A stretch of 64,000 nucleotides of DNA from positions 496,001-560,000 of the forward strand of contig NZ_QMHQ01000002.1 of the NCBI RefSeq assembly GCF_003313325.1, read 5' to 3'. The position numbers and the translations under genes were made by a program. This document shows positions 1 to 10,060 of the stretch, in pieces; the first letter of the stretch is position 1; every line of letters starts with the position of its first letter. Source of the stretch: Pedobacter namyangjuensis. Its GTDB lineage: Bacteria > Bacteroidota > Bacteroidia > Sphingobacteriales > Sphingobacteriaceae. The notes below the pieces were generated by a model, which did not search any database, was not told where the DNA came from, and saw only the letters and a list, made by a program, of their open reading frames with translations.

Positions 1-945
1 GGGCGCATAGTCTATGTTTAGCGAGTAACCCGTGGTACGGAAACCTTTGTCGGTTCCGGTGTTGATAAGCATACCGTCGGGGTCCTTATAATATTCAGCT
101 CTTGCTGCAACGGCAAATTTTGGGTCTAACTTATACTGTGCAATAAGCACTGGAGATATGATCTCGCTTTTTTCGGACTGTCCTTTCACCTTTTGTTGCG
201 TGGCGTAATCAAATCCAGCCGTAAGCCCAAACTGATCTGTTAACTGTGCAATTGCATAAAAATTATGATAAAATCTGGCTACTGCTACTGCATTTTCACC
301 TTCTTTACCTAAATAATTACTATAGTTTAACGTCAGTTTTCCAGTAGGTTTATAACTCAGTTGCATTCCTCCAGCAGGTTTGCTGTTGCCATTAGTTCTA
401 TTAATCTTTTGCCAACCGTTTAGGTAAAGTAAGGTTGCTGTAAATTCTCCGTCTGCAGACGCATAGCTAATTTTGGCACCAGATTCATAGTAGGGCGTAT
501 TTTCAGAAGATATATTTCTTGTAAGTACCCAGCAATCTTTTGAGATTGCACTCTCGAAACCGATGTGAGACGAAAAGATGCCTGCATCAACCCATATGTT
601 TTGTGTTTCACTTAGCCTTAGCCCAGCATTTGCCTCAAAAATATTTTTCAAAACACCAGGTTCGGCAGCCAAGTTTGCATTAGTATAGGTACCTGCCATA
701 AGTGCCACATTTGCCCGTACCCCGCCACTATCGTAGGCAGCTTTGATAAATCCAAGGTTCAAGTTAACCTCGTTATGTCTGTTGTGCGAATAGACAAAGC
801 TTGGGCGATTGTTATCCAAGGGCTTGTTAAAATCATATCCGTAGTAAGTTTCCAGATACCCGCTAACTTTAATTTTTGCAGTTTCCTGTGCATAAGTAAA
901 TATCGAAACGGCAATAGCTATCGCCGTAAATATTATTTTTTTCAT
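1..945 (-). CDS. Outer membrane beta-barrel porin, BBP2/OmpL-like (3' end outside window)
   Basis: An open frame of 315 codons runs from an ATG at 945 to the window edge without a stop, so the C-terminus is missing. The N-terminus is a signal peptide (MKKIIFTAIAIAVSIFAYAQ), followed by alternating short aromatic-rich strands typical of an outer-membrane barrel of the BBP2 porin type (for example an early SGYLETYYGYDF stretch and repeated YxxNxY patterns). It lies 121 bp downstream of kdpC on the same strand. In related Bacteroidota a porin of this kind commonly follows kdpC and precedes a KdpD sensor kinase; that kinase would lie outside this window. A role in letting K+ or counter-ions cross the outer membrane is an inference from position only. 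Confidence 0.82.
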   Translation of the reverse strand, partial: MKKIIFTAIAIAVSIFTYAQETAKIKVSGYLETYYGYDFNKPLDNNRPSFVYSHNRHNEVNLNLGFIKAAYDSGGVRANVALMAGTYTNANLAAEPGVLKNIFEANAGLRLSETQNIWVDAGIFSSHIGFESAISKDCWVLTRNISSENTPYYESGAKISYASADGEFTATLLYLNGWQKINRTNGNSKPAGGMQLSYKPTGKLTLNYSNYLGKEGENAVAVARFYHNFYAIAQLTDQFGLTAGFDYATQQKVKGQSEKSEIISPVLIAQYKLDPKFAVAARAEYYKDPDGMLINTGTDKGFRTTGYSLNIDYAP

Positions 946-1066
946 AATGTTAATCTTCTTTTTATTATATATGGGATGTTTTAAAAATAGTTGTGGTGTG
1001 GCATTTTTATCGCTGGATTATGGCAGGCAACTGCATAGCAACCAAGCTCGACACGCAAGATCAATT

Positions 1067-1630
1067 TTAGTTAAGCTCGTCGAGGGCCAGGTTTAGTTTA
1101 AGTACATTTACAGAACTTGGTCCAAACAATCCCAAAATTGGTTTATTAGTATTTTTAACAACCAACTCGGCAACTTTGCGAACGTCAATTTTTCTTATGG
1201 TGGCTATTCTTTTAATTTGGATGATTGCACCCTGTTCAGAAATATTTGGATCAAGCCCACTACCAGATGCCGTTACCATATCAGCCGGAATATCTAACTT
1301 TTTGATGCCAGGATTATACTTCAATAAGGTGTCTATTCTGTCAGAAACCAATTTCAGGTAATCCTCGTTAGAAGGGCCTTTGTTTGAGCCTGCCGATCCT
1401 GCAGCATTGTAATCAACTGAAGAAGGTCGCCCCCAAAAATATTCAGGTTTTGTGAAGGACTGTCCGAGCAGTGCATAGCCAATTACTTTTCCGTTTCTTG
1501 TAATTTTTTCTCCACCTCCATTTCCGCTGCTCATCTTTCCTGCCAAGGCAATGCTCAATGGATATAATATGCATAAAAGCACCATTAGAACTAATGTTAG
1601 ACGTATTGATTGCGTGATATATTTTTTCAT
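1067..1630 (-). CDS. kdpC: Potassium-transporting ATPase subunit C (KdpC)
   Basis: This is the small periplasm-facing subunit that stabilises the KdpFABC K+ pump. At 187 residues it has the normal family length. One N-terminal membrane segment (about residues 8-30) is followed by family hallmarks: GxVIGYALLGQSFTKPEYFWGRPSS near residues 48-70, YNAAGSAGSN, GLDPNISEQGA near 125-135 and a conserved C-terminal VNVLKLNLALDEL tail. It starts 19 bp after the kdpB stop and belongs to the same operon. Confidence 0.97.
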   Translation of the reverse strand: MKKYITQSIRLTLVLMVLLCILYPLSIALAGKMSSGNGGGEKITRNGKVIGYALLGQSFTKPEYFWGRPSSVDYNAAGSAGSNKGPSNEDYLKLVSDRIDTLLKYNPGIKKLDIPADMVTASGSGLDPNISEQGAIIQIKRIATIRKIDVRKVAELVVKNTNKPILGLFGPSSVNVLKLNLALDELN

Positions 1631-1649
1631 TTTTTTTAAATTTTACAGC

Positions 1650-3680
1650 CTAAACAAAAAGGCCAATAAACAAATCAATTAATTTGATGCCGATAAACGG
1701 AGCTACCACACCACCTATACCATAGATAAAAAGATTTCTTCTTAATAGTGCTGTTGCACCAATGGGTTTGTAGGCAACACCTTTTAACGCCAACGGGATA
1801 AGTATGGGGATGATAATAGCATTAAAAATTACAGCAGACATGATTGCACTTTCTGGGCTGTTTAATCCCATGATGTTTAAGGTTTGCAAAGCAGGGATCG
1901 AGGCAATGAAAAGTGCAGGAACTATGGCGAAATATTTTGCAACATCATTTGCAATAGAAAAAGTAGTTAAGGTACCTCTTGTAATTAGAAGTTGTTTTCC
2001 AATTTCTACAATCTCAATCAATTTGGTAGGATCATTATCTAGATCTACCATGTTACCAGCCTCTTTTGCAGCTTGCGTACCGCTGTTCATTGCAACACCT
2101 ACATCTGCCTGCGCAAGTGCCGGCGCATCGTTGGTTCCATCTCCCATCATGGCAACTAATTTCCCAAGAGCTTGTTCCTCCTTAATGTAGTTCATTTTGT
2201 CCTCGGGCTTTGCTTCCGCGATAAAATCATCTACACCAGCTTTTTGGGCTATATATTTTGCCGTCAGTGGATTATCACCAGTAACCATTACCGTTTTTAC
2301 GCCCATTTTGCGCAAACGCTCAAAACGCTCACTGATACCAGGTTTAATGATGTCCTGCAATTCTATTACGCCTAATGCTTTTTCATTCTCGCAAACTACC
2401 AAAGGTGTTCCGCCATTGGTAGAAATCGCTTTTACCTGATCTTCTATATCCATAGGGAAATCGTTTCCTGCTTCCAATACAATATTTCTTATCGAATCGT
2501 AAGCTCCCTTGCGAATTCTTCTACCGTCCGTCGTATTTATTCCACTCGAACGAGTTTCGGCTGTAAATTTGATGAACTCAGCTCTATTAGGCGCAGTTTC
2601 CAGAACGATGTGTCCTTCGCCTTTGGCCAACTCAATTATCGACTTGCCTTCTGGCGTCTCGTCGGCTAGTGAACTCAGTACACAAGCATCTGCAAACCTT
2701 CCGATAGTTACGCCGTTAGTGGGATAAAAACTAGTTGCTTTTCGGTTTCCGATAGTTATTGTCCCTGTTTTGTCTAATAATAGCACATCAATGTCGCCAG
2801 CAGTTTCAACAGCTTTACCAGATTTGGTAATAACATTGGCTCTCAGCGCCCTATCCATTCCGGCAATACCGATGGCCGAAAGTAATCCGCCAATAGTTGT
2901 TGGAATAAGACATACGAAGAGAGATAGTAATGCTGCGATGGTGATAGGCGTATTGGCATAATCGGCAAAGGGTTTCAGTGTTACGCAAACAATAATGAAC
3001 ACTAAGGTGAAGCTGGCCAAAAGTATTGTCAATGCAATCTCGTTTGGTGTTTTTTGTCGGGATGCACCTTCAACCAAGGCAATCATTTTGTCTAAGAAGC
3101 TTTCGCCAGGTTCGGTAGTTACCCTTACTTTAATCTGATCGGACAGCACTTTTGTTCCCCCCGTTACTGATGATTTATCACCCCCCGATTCTCTGATAAC
3201 TGGAGCAGATTCGCCAGTAATTGCCGATTCGTCAATTGTTGCTATTCCTACTATAATCTCTCCATCTGTTGGGATAGTATCACCAGCTTCGCAAATAAAA
3301 ACATCGCCTTTTTTAAGCAGGTTAGAAGAACGAATCGCTGTCTCTCCGTTTTCCAAAACCAACTTCGCTGGCGTTTCCTCACGGGTTCTGCGTAAACTAT
3401 TTGCCTGTGCCTTTCCCCTCGCCTCTGCAATGGCCTCGGCAAAGTTTGCAAACAAGACAGTTAGCAACAGTATTAAAAAGATAAAAAAGTTGTATAAAAA
3501 TGAGCCTTGCCCTTCGTTGCTGATGGAGTAAATAGTTACATAAGCCATTATCAGGGTACCAATCTCAACGGTAAACATTACCGGGTTTTTGATCATTATA
3601 CGTGGGTCGAGCTTAACCAACGATTGTTTAAGTGCAGTTTGCACCAAAGCGGGTTCAAATAATTTATTGTTAGTTTTCAT
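1650..3680 (-). CDS. kdpB: Potassium-transporting P-type ATPase subunit B (KdpB)
   Basis: This is the ATP-hydrolysing subunit of the Kdp pump, 676 residues, full length. The actuator loop TGES is at about 155-158, the phosphorylation motif DKTGTIT begins at Asp303, and the hinge motif [16 protein letters not shown] lies in the P domain near 500-520. Membrane segments flank residues 33-80, 215-275 and the C-terminal 120 residues. It begins 7 bp after the kdpA stop, so the two are probably translated from one message. No key residue is missing. Confidence 0.98.
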   Translation of the reverse strand: MKTNNKLFEPALVQTALKQSLVKLDPRIMIKNPVMFTVEIGTLIMAYVTIYSISNEGQGSFLYNFFIFLILLLTVLFANFAEAIAEARGKAQANSLRRTREETPAKLVLENGETAIRSSNLLKKGDVFICEAGDTIPTDGEIIVGIATIDESAITGESAPVIRESGGDKSSVTGGTKVLSDQIKVRVTTEPGESFLDKMIALVEGASRQKTPNEIALTILLASFTLVFIIVCVTLKPFADYANTPITIAALLSLFVCLIPTTIGGLLSAIGIAGMDRALRANVITKSGKAVETAGDIDVLLLDKTGTITIGNRKATSFYPTNGVTIGRFADACVLSSLADETPEGKSIIELAKGEGHIVLETAPNRAEFIKFTAETRSSGINTTDGRRIRKGAYDSIRNIVLEAGNDFPMDIEDQVKAISTNGGTPLVVCENEKALGVIELQDIIKPGISERFERLRKMGVKTVMVTGDNPLTAKYIAQKAGVDDFIAEAKPEDKMNYIKEEQALGKLVAMMGDGTNDAPALAQADVGVAMNSGTQAAKEAGNMVDLDNDPTKLIEIVEIGKQLLITRGTLTTFSIANDVAKYFAIVPALFIASIPALQTLNIMGLNSPESAIMSAVIFNAIIIPILIPLALKGVAYKPIGATALLRRNLFIYGIGGVVAPFIGIKLIDLFIGLFV

Positions 3681-3687
3681 TTCTAGG

Positions 3688-5406
3688 TTACTTTATCATG
3701 GTAAAATATTCTGCGAGAGGGCCAAGTGTTAAGGCAGGAAAATAGGAAAGAGCATTTAACACAAGGATTACCGCAAAAGTCATCAGGGCAAAGGTTTTTG
3801 TATCCGTTTTTAGCGTACCTGCAGATTCTGGAATGAACTTTTTGGAAGCAAGCAGACCTGCAATAGCAACGGGTCCGATGATTGGTAAAAATCTACCGAG
3901 AAAGATAATCACACCTGTAAGCACGTTCCAGAAAACGTTATTATCACCAAGACCTTCAAAACCAGAACCATTATTAGCGTTGGCAGAAGTTACCTCATAT
4001 AGCATTTCAGAAAATCCGTGAAAGCCAGGATTATTGAGCCAGGATTTGGGCTGTACCGCCCAATCTGCACCGGCAACATTCGTAAAAACGTAGCTGGACA
4101 TTGCCGTTCCAGTTAGTATTAAAAATGGACTGAGCAAGGTTATAATTGCTGCAATTTTGATTTCTCTTGCTTCCACCTTGTGCCCTAAAAATTCGGGCGT
4201 TCTACCAACCATCAGACCCGATATAAATACTGCGATAATCAAATAGATAAAAAAGTTAAGCAAACCTACCCCGCAACCACCGTAGAATGAATTTATCATC
4301 ATTGCAAGTAGTTGCCACATGCCGGTAAGCGGCATAGTACTGTCATGCATCCCATTTACCGAACCGGTTGAAATTACAGTTGTTATAATGCTCCAATAAG
4401 CGGTTGCCGTAGGCCCAATCCTAACCTCCTTACCTTCCATTGCTCCTGTAGATTGGGATATACCCATTTTGGCGATTGCAGGATTTCCGCCGATTTCAGA
4501 AGTGATGGCGGGTATAAGCAATAGTAAAGTACCAATGGTCATCACTCCAAAAATCATCCACGAAAATTTTCTCTTTCTTATAAAAAAGCCAAAAGCTATA
4601 ACCATTGCTAAGGGAATGAGCATTTGTGCAACTATCTCAACTGTGTTGGTTAAATAGTTTGGATTTTCAAATGGGTGCGCAGAATTTGCACCGAAATATC
4701 CACCGCCATTAGTGCCTAGATGTTTTATCGCTATCATTTGCGCAGCTGGACCACGTGATACATTAACCGTATCTCCCTGCATGGAGATAAACTGATCCTT
4801 ACCATCGTAGCTTGCTGGTGTGCCATTAAATGTTAACAGTAAAGCAACAATTATTGCAACTGGTAATAAAAGACGAGTGATGGATCGCACAAAGAACTCC
4901 CAGAAATTACCCAGTTCAACGGTAGTTTTATCCCTAAATGCCTTAAACAGTACCACTGCCGCGGAAATTCCGGTTGCTGCACTAACAAACTGAAGAAACA
5001 TCAGTACAAATTGCTGCGTTAAATAGCTCACTCCACTTTCTCCTGAGTAATGCTGAAGATTGGTATTCGCTACGAAACTGATGATGGTATTGAAAGCTAG
5101 GTCTGGAGCCATACTGGGATTTCCATCCGGATTTAAAGGTAATTTACCTTGCAGTATAAGTACAAAAAAGCCGTAAACCAGCCATAAGATATTAATGGTA
5201 AGCAGTGCCTTTAGATGCTGTTTCCAATTCATCTGTTCTTTAATATTGATGCCGGATAGTTTATAAATTCCGTTTTCAAGCGGTTTAAGGAAATCCGTCC
5301 ACACCTTTTCTCCCGCAAAGACTTTGGCAAGATACTTTCCCATAGGGATTGCAATTACCATTGTAAGTAGGAACGTGGCAACGATGCCGAGTAGTTCTGT
5401 GTCCAT
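3688..5406 (-). CDS. kdpA: Potassium-transporting ATPase subunit A (KdpA)
   Basis: This is the K+-selective channel-like subunit of KdpFABC, 572 residues, with about ten membrane segments. Four selectivity-filter-like glycine-rich loops of the superfamily of K+ transporters are visible, including [37 protein letters not shown] and [13 protein letters not shown]. It is preceded by kdpF with a 36-bp gap and followed closely by kdpB. The sequence is intact and typical. Confidence 0.98.
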   Translation of the reverse strand: MDTELLGIVATFLLTMVIAIPMGKYLAKVFAGEKVWTDFLKPLENGIYKLSGINIKEQMNWKQHLKALLTINILWLVYGFFVLILQGKLPLNPDGNPSMAPDLAFNTIISFVANTNLQHYSGESGVSYLTQQFVLMFLQFVSAATGISAAVVLFKAFRDKTTVELGNFWEFFVRSITRLLLPVAIIVALLLTFNGTPASYDGKDQFISMQGDTVNVSRGPAAQMIAIKHLGTNGGGYFGANSAHPFENPNYLTNTVEIVAQMLIPLAMVIAFGFFIRKRKFSWMIFGVMTIGTLLLLIPAITSEIGGNPAIAKMGISQSTGAMEGKEVRIGPTATAYWSIITTVISTGSVNGMHDSTMPLTGMWQLLAMMINSFYGGCGVGLLNFFIYLIIAVFISGLMVGRTPEFLGHKVEAREIKIAAIITLLSPFLILTGTAMSSYVFTNVAGADWAVQPKSWLNNPGFHGFSEMLYEVTSANANNGSGFEGLGDNNVFWNVLTGVIIFLGRFLPIIGPVAIAGLLASKKFIPESAGTLKTDTKTFALMTFAVILVLNALSYFPALTLGPLAEYFTMIK

Positions 5407-5442
5407 TTTTTTTAAATTTTTAATGCTCGAAAAGAGCGTCTG

Positions 5443-5520
5443 TTAAAATTTTTCGGGTTTGATTAGTACGTAAACCATATACAGGAATACAAGTACAGAG
5501 ATGATGAATAATGTGGTCAT
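5443..5520 (-). CDS. kdpF: KdpF-like small membrane subunit, 25 residues
   Basis: A 25-residue frame starts at the ATG at 5520 and ends just before kdpA. It reads as a single hydrophobic helix (MTTLFIISVLVFLYMVYVLI) followed by KPEKF. The length, single helix, the conserved end 'L(I/L)xPEKF' and the position directly upstream of kdpA match KdpF, the lipid-like stabiliser of the Kdp complex. It is easily missed because of its size. The gene begins 6 bp after the stop of another small membrane frame. Confidence 0.9.
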   Translation of the reverse strand: MTTLFIISVLVFLYMVYVLIKPEKF

Positions 5521-5526
5521 GTGCTG

Positions 5527-5607
5527 TTAGATTTTCTCGAACCAGTCGACTGATTTGTACATCGCCCAACTGAGCAATAGGATTACGAGAGTTAGAATAA
5601 TGGTCAT
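5527..5607 (-). CDS. 26-residue membrane microprotein at the head of the kdp operon
   Basis: The frame begins with MTIILTLVILLLSWAMY, continues KSVDWFEKI and stops 6 bp before kdpF. It has one hydrophobic helix of about 16 residues and an amphipathic aromatic tail. It is the first frame after the probable operon promoter, so it is likely co-expressed with the pump. I do not recognise a named family. It could be an extra Kdp subunit, or a short leader peptide. The tight spacing and clear helix favour a real gene, but it is below the size where chance can be excluded. Confidence 0.6.
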   Translation of the reverse strand: MTIILTLVILLLSWAMYKSVDWFEKI

Positions 5608-5632
5608 AATTTTAAATGTTTAAACCTACTTA

Positions 5633-5648
5633 CCAACCGACGTACCAC
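5633..5648 (-). promoter_or_regulatory. Candidate sigma-54 (-24/-12) promoter of the kdp operon
   Basis: On the minus strand the sequence TGGTACGTCGGTTGG has the GG-N10-G spacing of sigma-54 promoters (consensus TGGCACG-N4-TTGC), with GG in place of GC at the -12 element. The start of transcription would fall near 5621, just ahead of the first small frame at 5607. The gene immediately upstream encodes an NtrC-type activator, which makes this reading plausible. It is a one- or two-mismatch site and not proof. Confidence 0.45.
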
Positions 5649-5725
5649 AAAACATGAAACCTCTATAAAAATCTATGAAACAGCTAGATATAAAATCTAA
5701 CCCCGGATTTAAAAAATAGGACATA

Positions 5726-5757
5726 AAAAAACCCTTCCAAAATGGAAGGGTTTTTTT
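5726..5757 (-). terminator. Rho-independent terminator after the sigma-54 response regulator
   Basis: A perfect GC-containing hairpin (AACCCTTCC, 4-nt loop, GGAAGGGTT) is flanked by A and T runs. It separates the regulator gene (stop at 5776) from the kdp promoter region, which implies that kdp has its own promoter. The flanking A tract means it could work on both strands. Confidence 0.85.
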
Positions 5758-5775
5758 CATATTGGAGCTGAGCTC

Positions 5776-7113
5776 TTAAAATGTAGATATCTGATATTCT
5801 TCAATCTTTCGGTAAAGCGTGGTCAATCCGATTCCGAGTAGCCTTGCCGTTTCAGTCTTGTTTCCGCGTGTATAAGAAAGTACCTTTGTAATATGCTGGC
5901 GTTCAATTGTTGCCATTTCCATAGAATTTTGAGGTATCGGTTGATTGTGAAACTCGTAAGGTAGCAGTTCTGGACCGAGCGTATTGCCAGTTGCTAGGAT
6001 TACTGCACGCTCGATTATGTTTTTTAATTCTCTGACATTCCCTTTCCATTGATGGGCGTAAAGAAAATCAAGGAATGCACTATCCATGGTAACCTCCGAT
6101 CGGTTTACCTTTGCAGTAAACTCCTTAAGATAATATTTGGCTATAGTTGCAATATCTCCTTTACGCTGTGACAAATTAGGCAGATCAATTGAAAATACAG
6201 AAAGCCTGTAGAAAAGGTCTGAACGAAATGTTCCTCTTGCAGAATCTGCTCCCAGATCCCGATTGGTGGCCGCAATAATCCTAACATTAACGTTGCTGGT
6301 TTGTGTATCTCCAACTTTAATAAAAGTTTGGCTTTCCAATACTCGCAAAAGTTTCGCTTGCAAATCGATATTCATTTCACCAATCTCATCAAGAAATAGC
6401 GTGCCTTCGTTAGCCTCTTCCAGTAACCCTTTTTTATCTTTATTTGCACCTGTAAAAGCACCTTGTTTATAGCCAAACAGCTCACTTTCTAACAGTTCGG
6501 GATTAAAACCACTACAATTAAGGGCAACAAAAGGTTTTAGCCTTCTTGATCCGGCGTGGTGTATAGCCTGCGCAAATACTTCTTTACCGGTGCCCGTCTC
6601 CCCTAATAGTAAAACGGTAGTATCAGTTGCAGACACACGTTGAGCCAGCGCAATAGCCTCTTTTATTGCTGGTGAATTTCCAAGAATACTGTCAAAACTG
6701 TATTTTCGAGCTACCTTTTTCTCTAAATCAAAAACTCTAACCTGAAGTTTGGCTTTTTCAGTTGCCTTATACACCAAGGGGATAATTTTATCATTATCAT
6801 CGCCTTTAGTAATATAATCAAAGGCACCGTTCCGCATGGCGTTTACTCCATCCGCTATTGTGCCAAATGCTGTTAGATTGATTATTTCGATGTAGGGACG
6901 AATTTTCTTTAGTTCACTAACCAATTCAACACCATTAGCGTCGGGCAGTTTCACGTCACTAATTACCACCATCACCTCATTTTCCTTCAAAAGCTTTAAA
7001 CCTTCTTTGGCAGTTGCCGCTTGCAGCACTTTATAACCTTCTAATTCGATTATCCTTGCCAAAAGACTTCTAATCTTAATTTCATCGTCGATAATGAGTA
7101 CGACATTTTCCAT
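5776..7113 (-). CDS. Sigma-54-dependent response regulator, NtrC family
   Basis: The 445-residue protein has the three NtrC-type domains. The receiver domain (about 1-120) shows Asp9/Asp10, phospho-acceptor Asp53, Thr81 and Lys103. The AAA+ domain has Walker A GETGTGKE at 171-178, the sigma-54 contact loop GAFTGA at 218-223 and Walker B TLFLDEIG at about 238-244. A Fis-type helix-turn-helix (TETARLLGIGLTTLYRKIEEY) ends the protein. It sits directly upstream of the kdp operon in the place where other bacteria have OmpR-type KdpE, so it probably activates kdp in response to a KdpD-like kinase encoded beyond the window. The target assignment is inferred from context. Confidence 0.93.
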   Translation of the reverse strand: MENVVLIIDDEIKIRSLLARIIELEGYKVLQAATAKEGLKLLKENEVMVVISDVKLPDANGVELVSELKKIRPYIEIINLTAFGTIADGVNAMRNGAFDYITKGDDNDKIIPLVYKATEKAKLQVRVFDLEKKVARKYSFDSILGNSPAIKEAIALAQRVSATDTTVLLLGETGTGKEVFAQAIHHAGSRRLKPFVALNCSGFNPELLESELFGYKQGAFTGANKDKKGLLEEANEGTLFLDEIGEMNIDLQAKLLRVLESQTFIKVGDTQTSNVNVRIIAATNRDLGADSARGTFRSDLFYRLSVFSIDLPNLSQRKGDIATIAKYYLKEFTAKVNRSEVTMDSAFLDFLYAHQWKGNVRELKNIIERAVILATGNTLGPELLPYEFHNQPIPQNSMEMATIERQHITKVLSYTRGNKTETARLLGIGLTTLYRKIEEYQISTF

Positions 7114-7376
7114 GATAATTATAAACAGTTTGGGACAAATATAGCTTAAGTTCTATTATCCTTTTTAAAATTAGATTGGCAATAAGCATCAAATTTCGGC
7201 ATTCAGTATCAGCGTGAGCTTTTAAAAAACCTTAAAACTCCCTCTATAACAACGATAAAATAGAAAATTGTACAGTTAGATGATGTGATGTAGCAACTTA
7301 TGGATTCAGAGTTCCAGTAATAAATGAGAATACAAATTAAAGGCCAATATTATTGCTTATTGATTTTAGCGAGAAA

Positions 7377-8354
7377 TTAGAAATAACAGAAATTTAATCG
7401 TCTCTCCTTCTCCGTAAAAAAATTCCAGCTTATAGAAATTTCATGGGTAGAATTAGCATAACCAGATAAGTTGCTCATGCTATGATCGTAAGAATAGCCC
7501 AGTCGCAAATTCTGACTAACAAATATTTCGGTCATTCCAATTAGCGCATTGCTACTACCAATATTACCAATTAGAGCAGGTTTCTCATACAATTTAATGC
7601 CGGTTCTGTATCCCATTCCCAACCAAATGGTTTGCTTAAATAGAAAAAAAGCATTTACATCAAGCAACGTCGGCCCCTTTATATCGTCTTTAATTAAGAA
7701 GAGAGGTTTAAAATCCACAACGTAATCTACAACAGGAATAAGCATGCCTCCGGTTAAATAAAAATGTGGTCTTGGTGTCGGAAAGTTGTAATCTAAAGAT
7801 TTTTTATCCAGCACATATTTACCAATCAAATTATTAACTGATGCACCAACATACATGTTTCGAGTAGAGAAAAACACACCAGCATTAATATCTGGAAGAA
7901 CTTGCTTAACTGCACCATTAGGTACATAGTTGTCTCCCTGGTCGCGTGGATTTAACATATTTCCATCTAAGGTAGATTGCACAATGCCCAAGCCTAGACC
8001 AAAAGCTAGCCTCGAAGTGCCATCTTCGTTAACCGGTAAACGGTACGCATAATTGGCAAAAGCCGATATACTTTTCTGCGCACCTAGTTGTTCTGCATTT
8101 ACAATCATCGATAAGCCCACCCTTTCATTAGGCATAAGTGCATCTGCAGCTAAAGAAAAACTTCTTGGCGCTCCTTCAACGCCAGCCCACTGATTTCTGT
8201 AGGTTGCATTTATATTTACACGCTCTCGGTATCCGGCATATGCAGGATTGATATAGATGCCGTTGAAAATATATTGGCTATACTGCGCATCCTGCTGAGC
8301 TGAACATGGGCCCGCAATGAACAGTAAAAAAATAAACTTGATTAATTTACACAT
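7377..8354 (-). CDS. PorP/SprF family type IX secretion membrane protein
   Basis: The 325-residue protein has a signal peptide (to about residue 19, ending AGPCSAQ), then QDAQYSQYIFNGIYINPAYAG, the N-terminal signature of the PorP/SprF family. The rest is beta-strand rich with motifs such as YRNQWAGVEGAP and GLGYR/GLSYDH-like turns. Family members are outer-membrane barrels that partner with adjacent T9SS substrates carrying type B C-terminal domains, as SprF does with SprB. Such a substrate is encoded 1 bp upstream in the same operon. A dedicated partnership is therefore likely. Confidence 0.93.
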   Translation of the reverse strand: MCKLIKFIFLLFIAGPCSAQQDAQYSQYIFNGIYINPAYAGYRERVNINATYRNQWAGVEGAPRSFSLAADALMPNERVGLSMIVNAEQLGAQKSISAFANYAYRLPVNEDGTSRLAFGLGLGIVQSTLDGNMLNPRDQGDNYVPNGAVKQVLPDINAGVFFSTRNMYVGASVNNLIGKYVLDKKSLDYNFPTPRPHFYLTGGMLIPVVDYVVDFKPLFLIKDDIKGPTLLDVNAFFLFKQTIWLGMGYRTGIKLYEKPALIGNIGSSNALIGMTEIFVSQNLRLGYSYDHSMSNLSGYANSTHEISISWNFFTEKERRLNFCYF

Positions 8355-8355
8355 A

Positions 8356-9282
8356 TCAATCTTTTATCAATGTAATCCAACTTATTGTGCTTCTTTCTTT
8401 ACCATCTTTTTCTTTCACCTTTAATAAATAGTAGTAAGTGCCCTCGTTAAGTCCGTTTCCATTCCAGTCGTTTTTATAAGGACCTTTGCTCCTGTACACT
8501 TCACTTCCCCATCGGTTAAAAATAGACAAGCTATGTTCTGGATAAATTTCTAATCCATCTATGTACAACACATCATTTTTACCATCGCCATTAGGTGTTA
8601 TTACATTAGGTACCGCCACTTTTCCGATAATCTCCTTTACATCTGTTGATGAGTTATTTGCTAAATTAGGGTCAGGCTCAACGGCTGTTACGTTAGCTGT
8701 GTTAGTTACCCTTCCAGCTTTAATGGCTGTAGTTTTTATAGACAATACCATTTTCTCGTTATTAGCCAAGGCCGGAATCTTCCAGGAAATATCCTGACCG
8801 ACTACATTCAATGTTCCGGCCGGTTCTCCGGTAACTCCCAAATATTTAAGGTTACCCGGCAACCTATCTATCACCTCAATTCCTGTTGCATTGCTATTGC
8901 CATTATTATGTATCGAAATTTGATATTCGAAAGTTTCTCCAGGCCCAACATACCGGGCTTCTGATACTTTGCGAACTTCAAGGTCCGCATATTCAATTAT
9001 TAATAAAAAACCATCCGAAAGATCTGATTTGCATCCCGATTCGTTTATAGAAACCACCTGGTATAAGCCTGCCACGCTTGCAACATATACTGCTTCGGTA
9101 CCATTAGGCATAGGCTTTCCATCTCGATACCATTGGAACGAGTAAGATCCAGCCTGATCTCCTACTGCAAATTTCACTGAAGAACCCAAAGGGATCCTAA
9201 CAACATTAGGCTTTGCTTGTGCAAAGACTAAATTAACATGCAGTACGAAAAATGCCAGTAATATATACCGGTTAAGTTTCAA
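8356..9282 (-). CDS. Secreted protein with Ig-like, DUF11 and gliding-type (T9SS type B) C-terminal domains
   Basis: The 308-residue protein has a signal peptide ending VNLVFAQ, an Ig-like module (about 25-95, with the Ig pattern FQWYRDGKPMPNGTEAVY), a DUF11 repeat (about 98-215, EYQISIHNNGNSNATGIEV) and a C-terminal CHU_C/gliding motility-associated domain. The last starts at NVITPNGDGKND near 225 and includes SIFNRWGSEVY and WNGNGLNEGTYYYLL. That domain directs export by the type IX system. It is small for this class; SprB-like adhesins are usually much longer. Its neighbours are PorP/SprF downstream and two other secreted proteins upstream, which may form one cell-surface assembly. Confidence 0.9.
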   Translation of the reverse strand: MKLNRYILLAFFVLHVNLVFAQAKPNVVRIPLGSSVKFAVGDQAGSYSFQWYRDGKPMPNGTEAVYVASVAGLYQVVSINESGCKSDLSDGFLLIIEYADLEVRKVSEARYVGPGETFEYQISIHNNGNSNATGIEVIDRLPGNLKYLGVTGEPAGTLNVVGQDISWKIPALANNEKMVLSIKTTAIKAGRVTNTANVTAVEPDPNLANNSSTDVKEIIGKVAVPNVITPNGDGKNDVLYIDGLEIYPEHSLSIFNRWGSEVYRSKGPYKNDWNGNGLNEGTYYYLLKVKEKDGKERSTISWITLIKD

Positions 9283-9305
9283 ACTTTAGTCTGCAAAAAT
9301 TAAAA

Positions 9306-10049
9306 TTATTGTATAACGATGGTAGGTTTAACAGGCTTTGGCGTTACCGTTACGGTTTGCGTAGCTGTTGCAGTAACTTCACAACCTTTATTATCTCCTG
9401 ATTTTAGCACGCCTGTATTAGCAGTAGTTTTTACATACTTTACCGTAGCATTAAATACGTAGGTACCTGCGCCAGTAGTTGTAAGCGTAAAATTATTTAC
9501 ATCTGTTTTTGAGGCATTATCAGAGCCGATACTTGAAAGCGGAGTAACATTTGCTCCATTTTTGGTGGCCGACCAAACATATTCATACTCAATGCCGGCT
9601 GGTAGAGGATGAAGTGGTGTAGTGGTTGCCGTAATTATAGAACTTAAAGTAGCATCTTCTCCGCAATAAGTTGCCTTATTTGTAGTTAAGGCAAGTGTTT
9701 TGCTAGGTAGTCTATATACTTGAAATGCATCCGACATATCGCCCAAACAGCCCGCCACAGATTCTATTCTACTTGTATAGTTGTTAACACCATGATTAAG
9801 AGAAGTAGAGGTAATAATATCTGTTGAGTTAGGCGTACCATTGTAGGTGTTAACAATAACCTCGGTTCCCTCCAAATACCAGTGTACTTTATCGCCATTT
9901 ACGAGCGTAGTTTCTTCAGGGGTATGCAATGTAGCTGTTCCACCATCACATAAATAAACTGGGTAATAGGTTGTTTGCGCCTTGGTTGTTGCATTTAAAC
10001 CAAAGATAATGCTAAATGCTACTAGGATTGATTTGATAATGATCTTCAT
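9306..10049 (-). CDS. Secreted Ig/PKD-like protein of unknown function
   Basis: The 247-residue protein has a signal peptide ending NATTKAQ and Ig- or PKD-like beta-sandwich sequence (KVHWYLEGTEVIVNTYNG; YEYVWSATKNG; GAGTYVFNATVKYV). It carries no recognised sorting domain and ends in a VTPKPVKPTIVIQ tail. The neighbouring 875-residue protein ends in a similar VQPKPTKAHIQLNN tail. It lies 11 bp after that gene and 23 bp before the type B C-terminal-domain protein, so it belongs to the operon. I do not recognise a specific family. Confidence 0.8.
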   Translation of the reverse strand: MKIIIKSILVAFSIIFGLNATTKAQTTYYPVYLCDGGTATLHTPEETTLVNGDKVHWYLEGTEVIVNTYNGTPNSTDIITSTSLNHGVNNYTSRIESVAGCLGDMSDAFQVYRLPSKTLALTTNKATYCGEDATLSSIITATTTPLHPLPAGIEYEYVWSATKNGANVTPLSSIGSDNASKTDVNNFTLTTTGAGTYVFNATVKYVKTTANTGVLKSGDNKGCEVTATATQTVTVTPKPVKPTIVIQ

Positions 10050-10060
10050 TGTTGTTTTTA

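Noticed and set aside
1804..2190. 128-codon plus-strand frame
   Set aside because: It is antisense to kdpB, whose motifs and length are beyond doubt.
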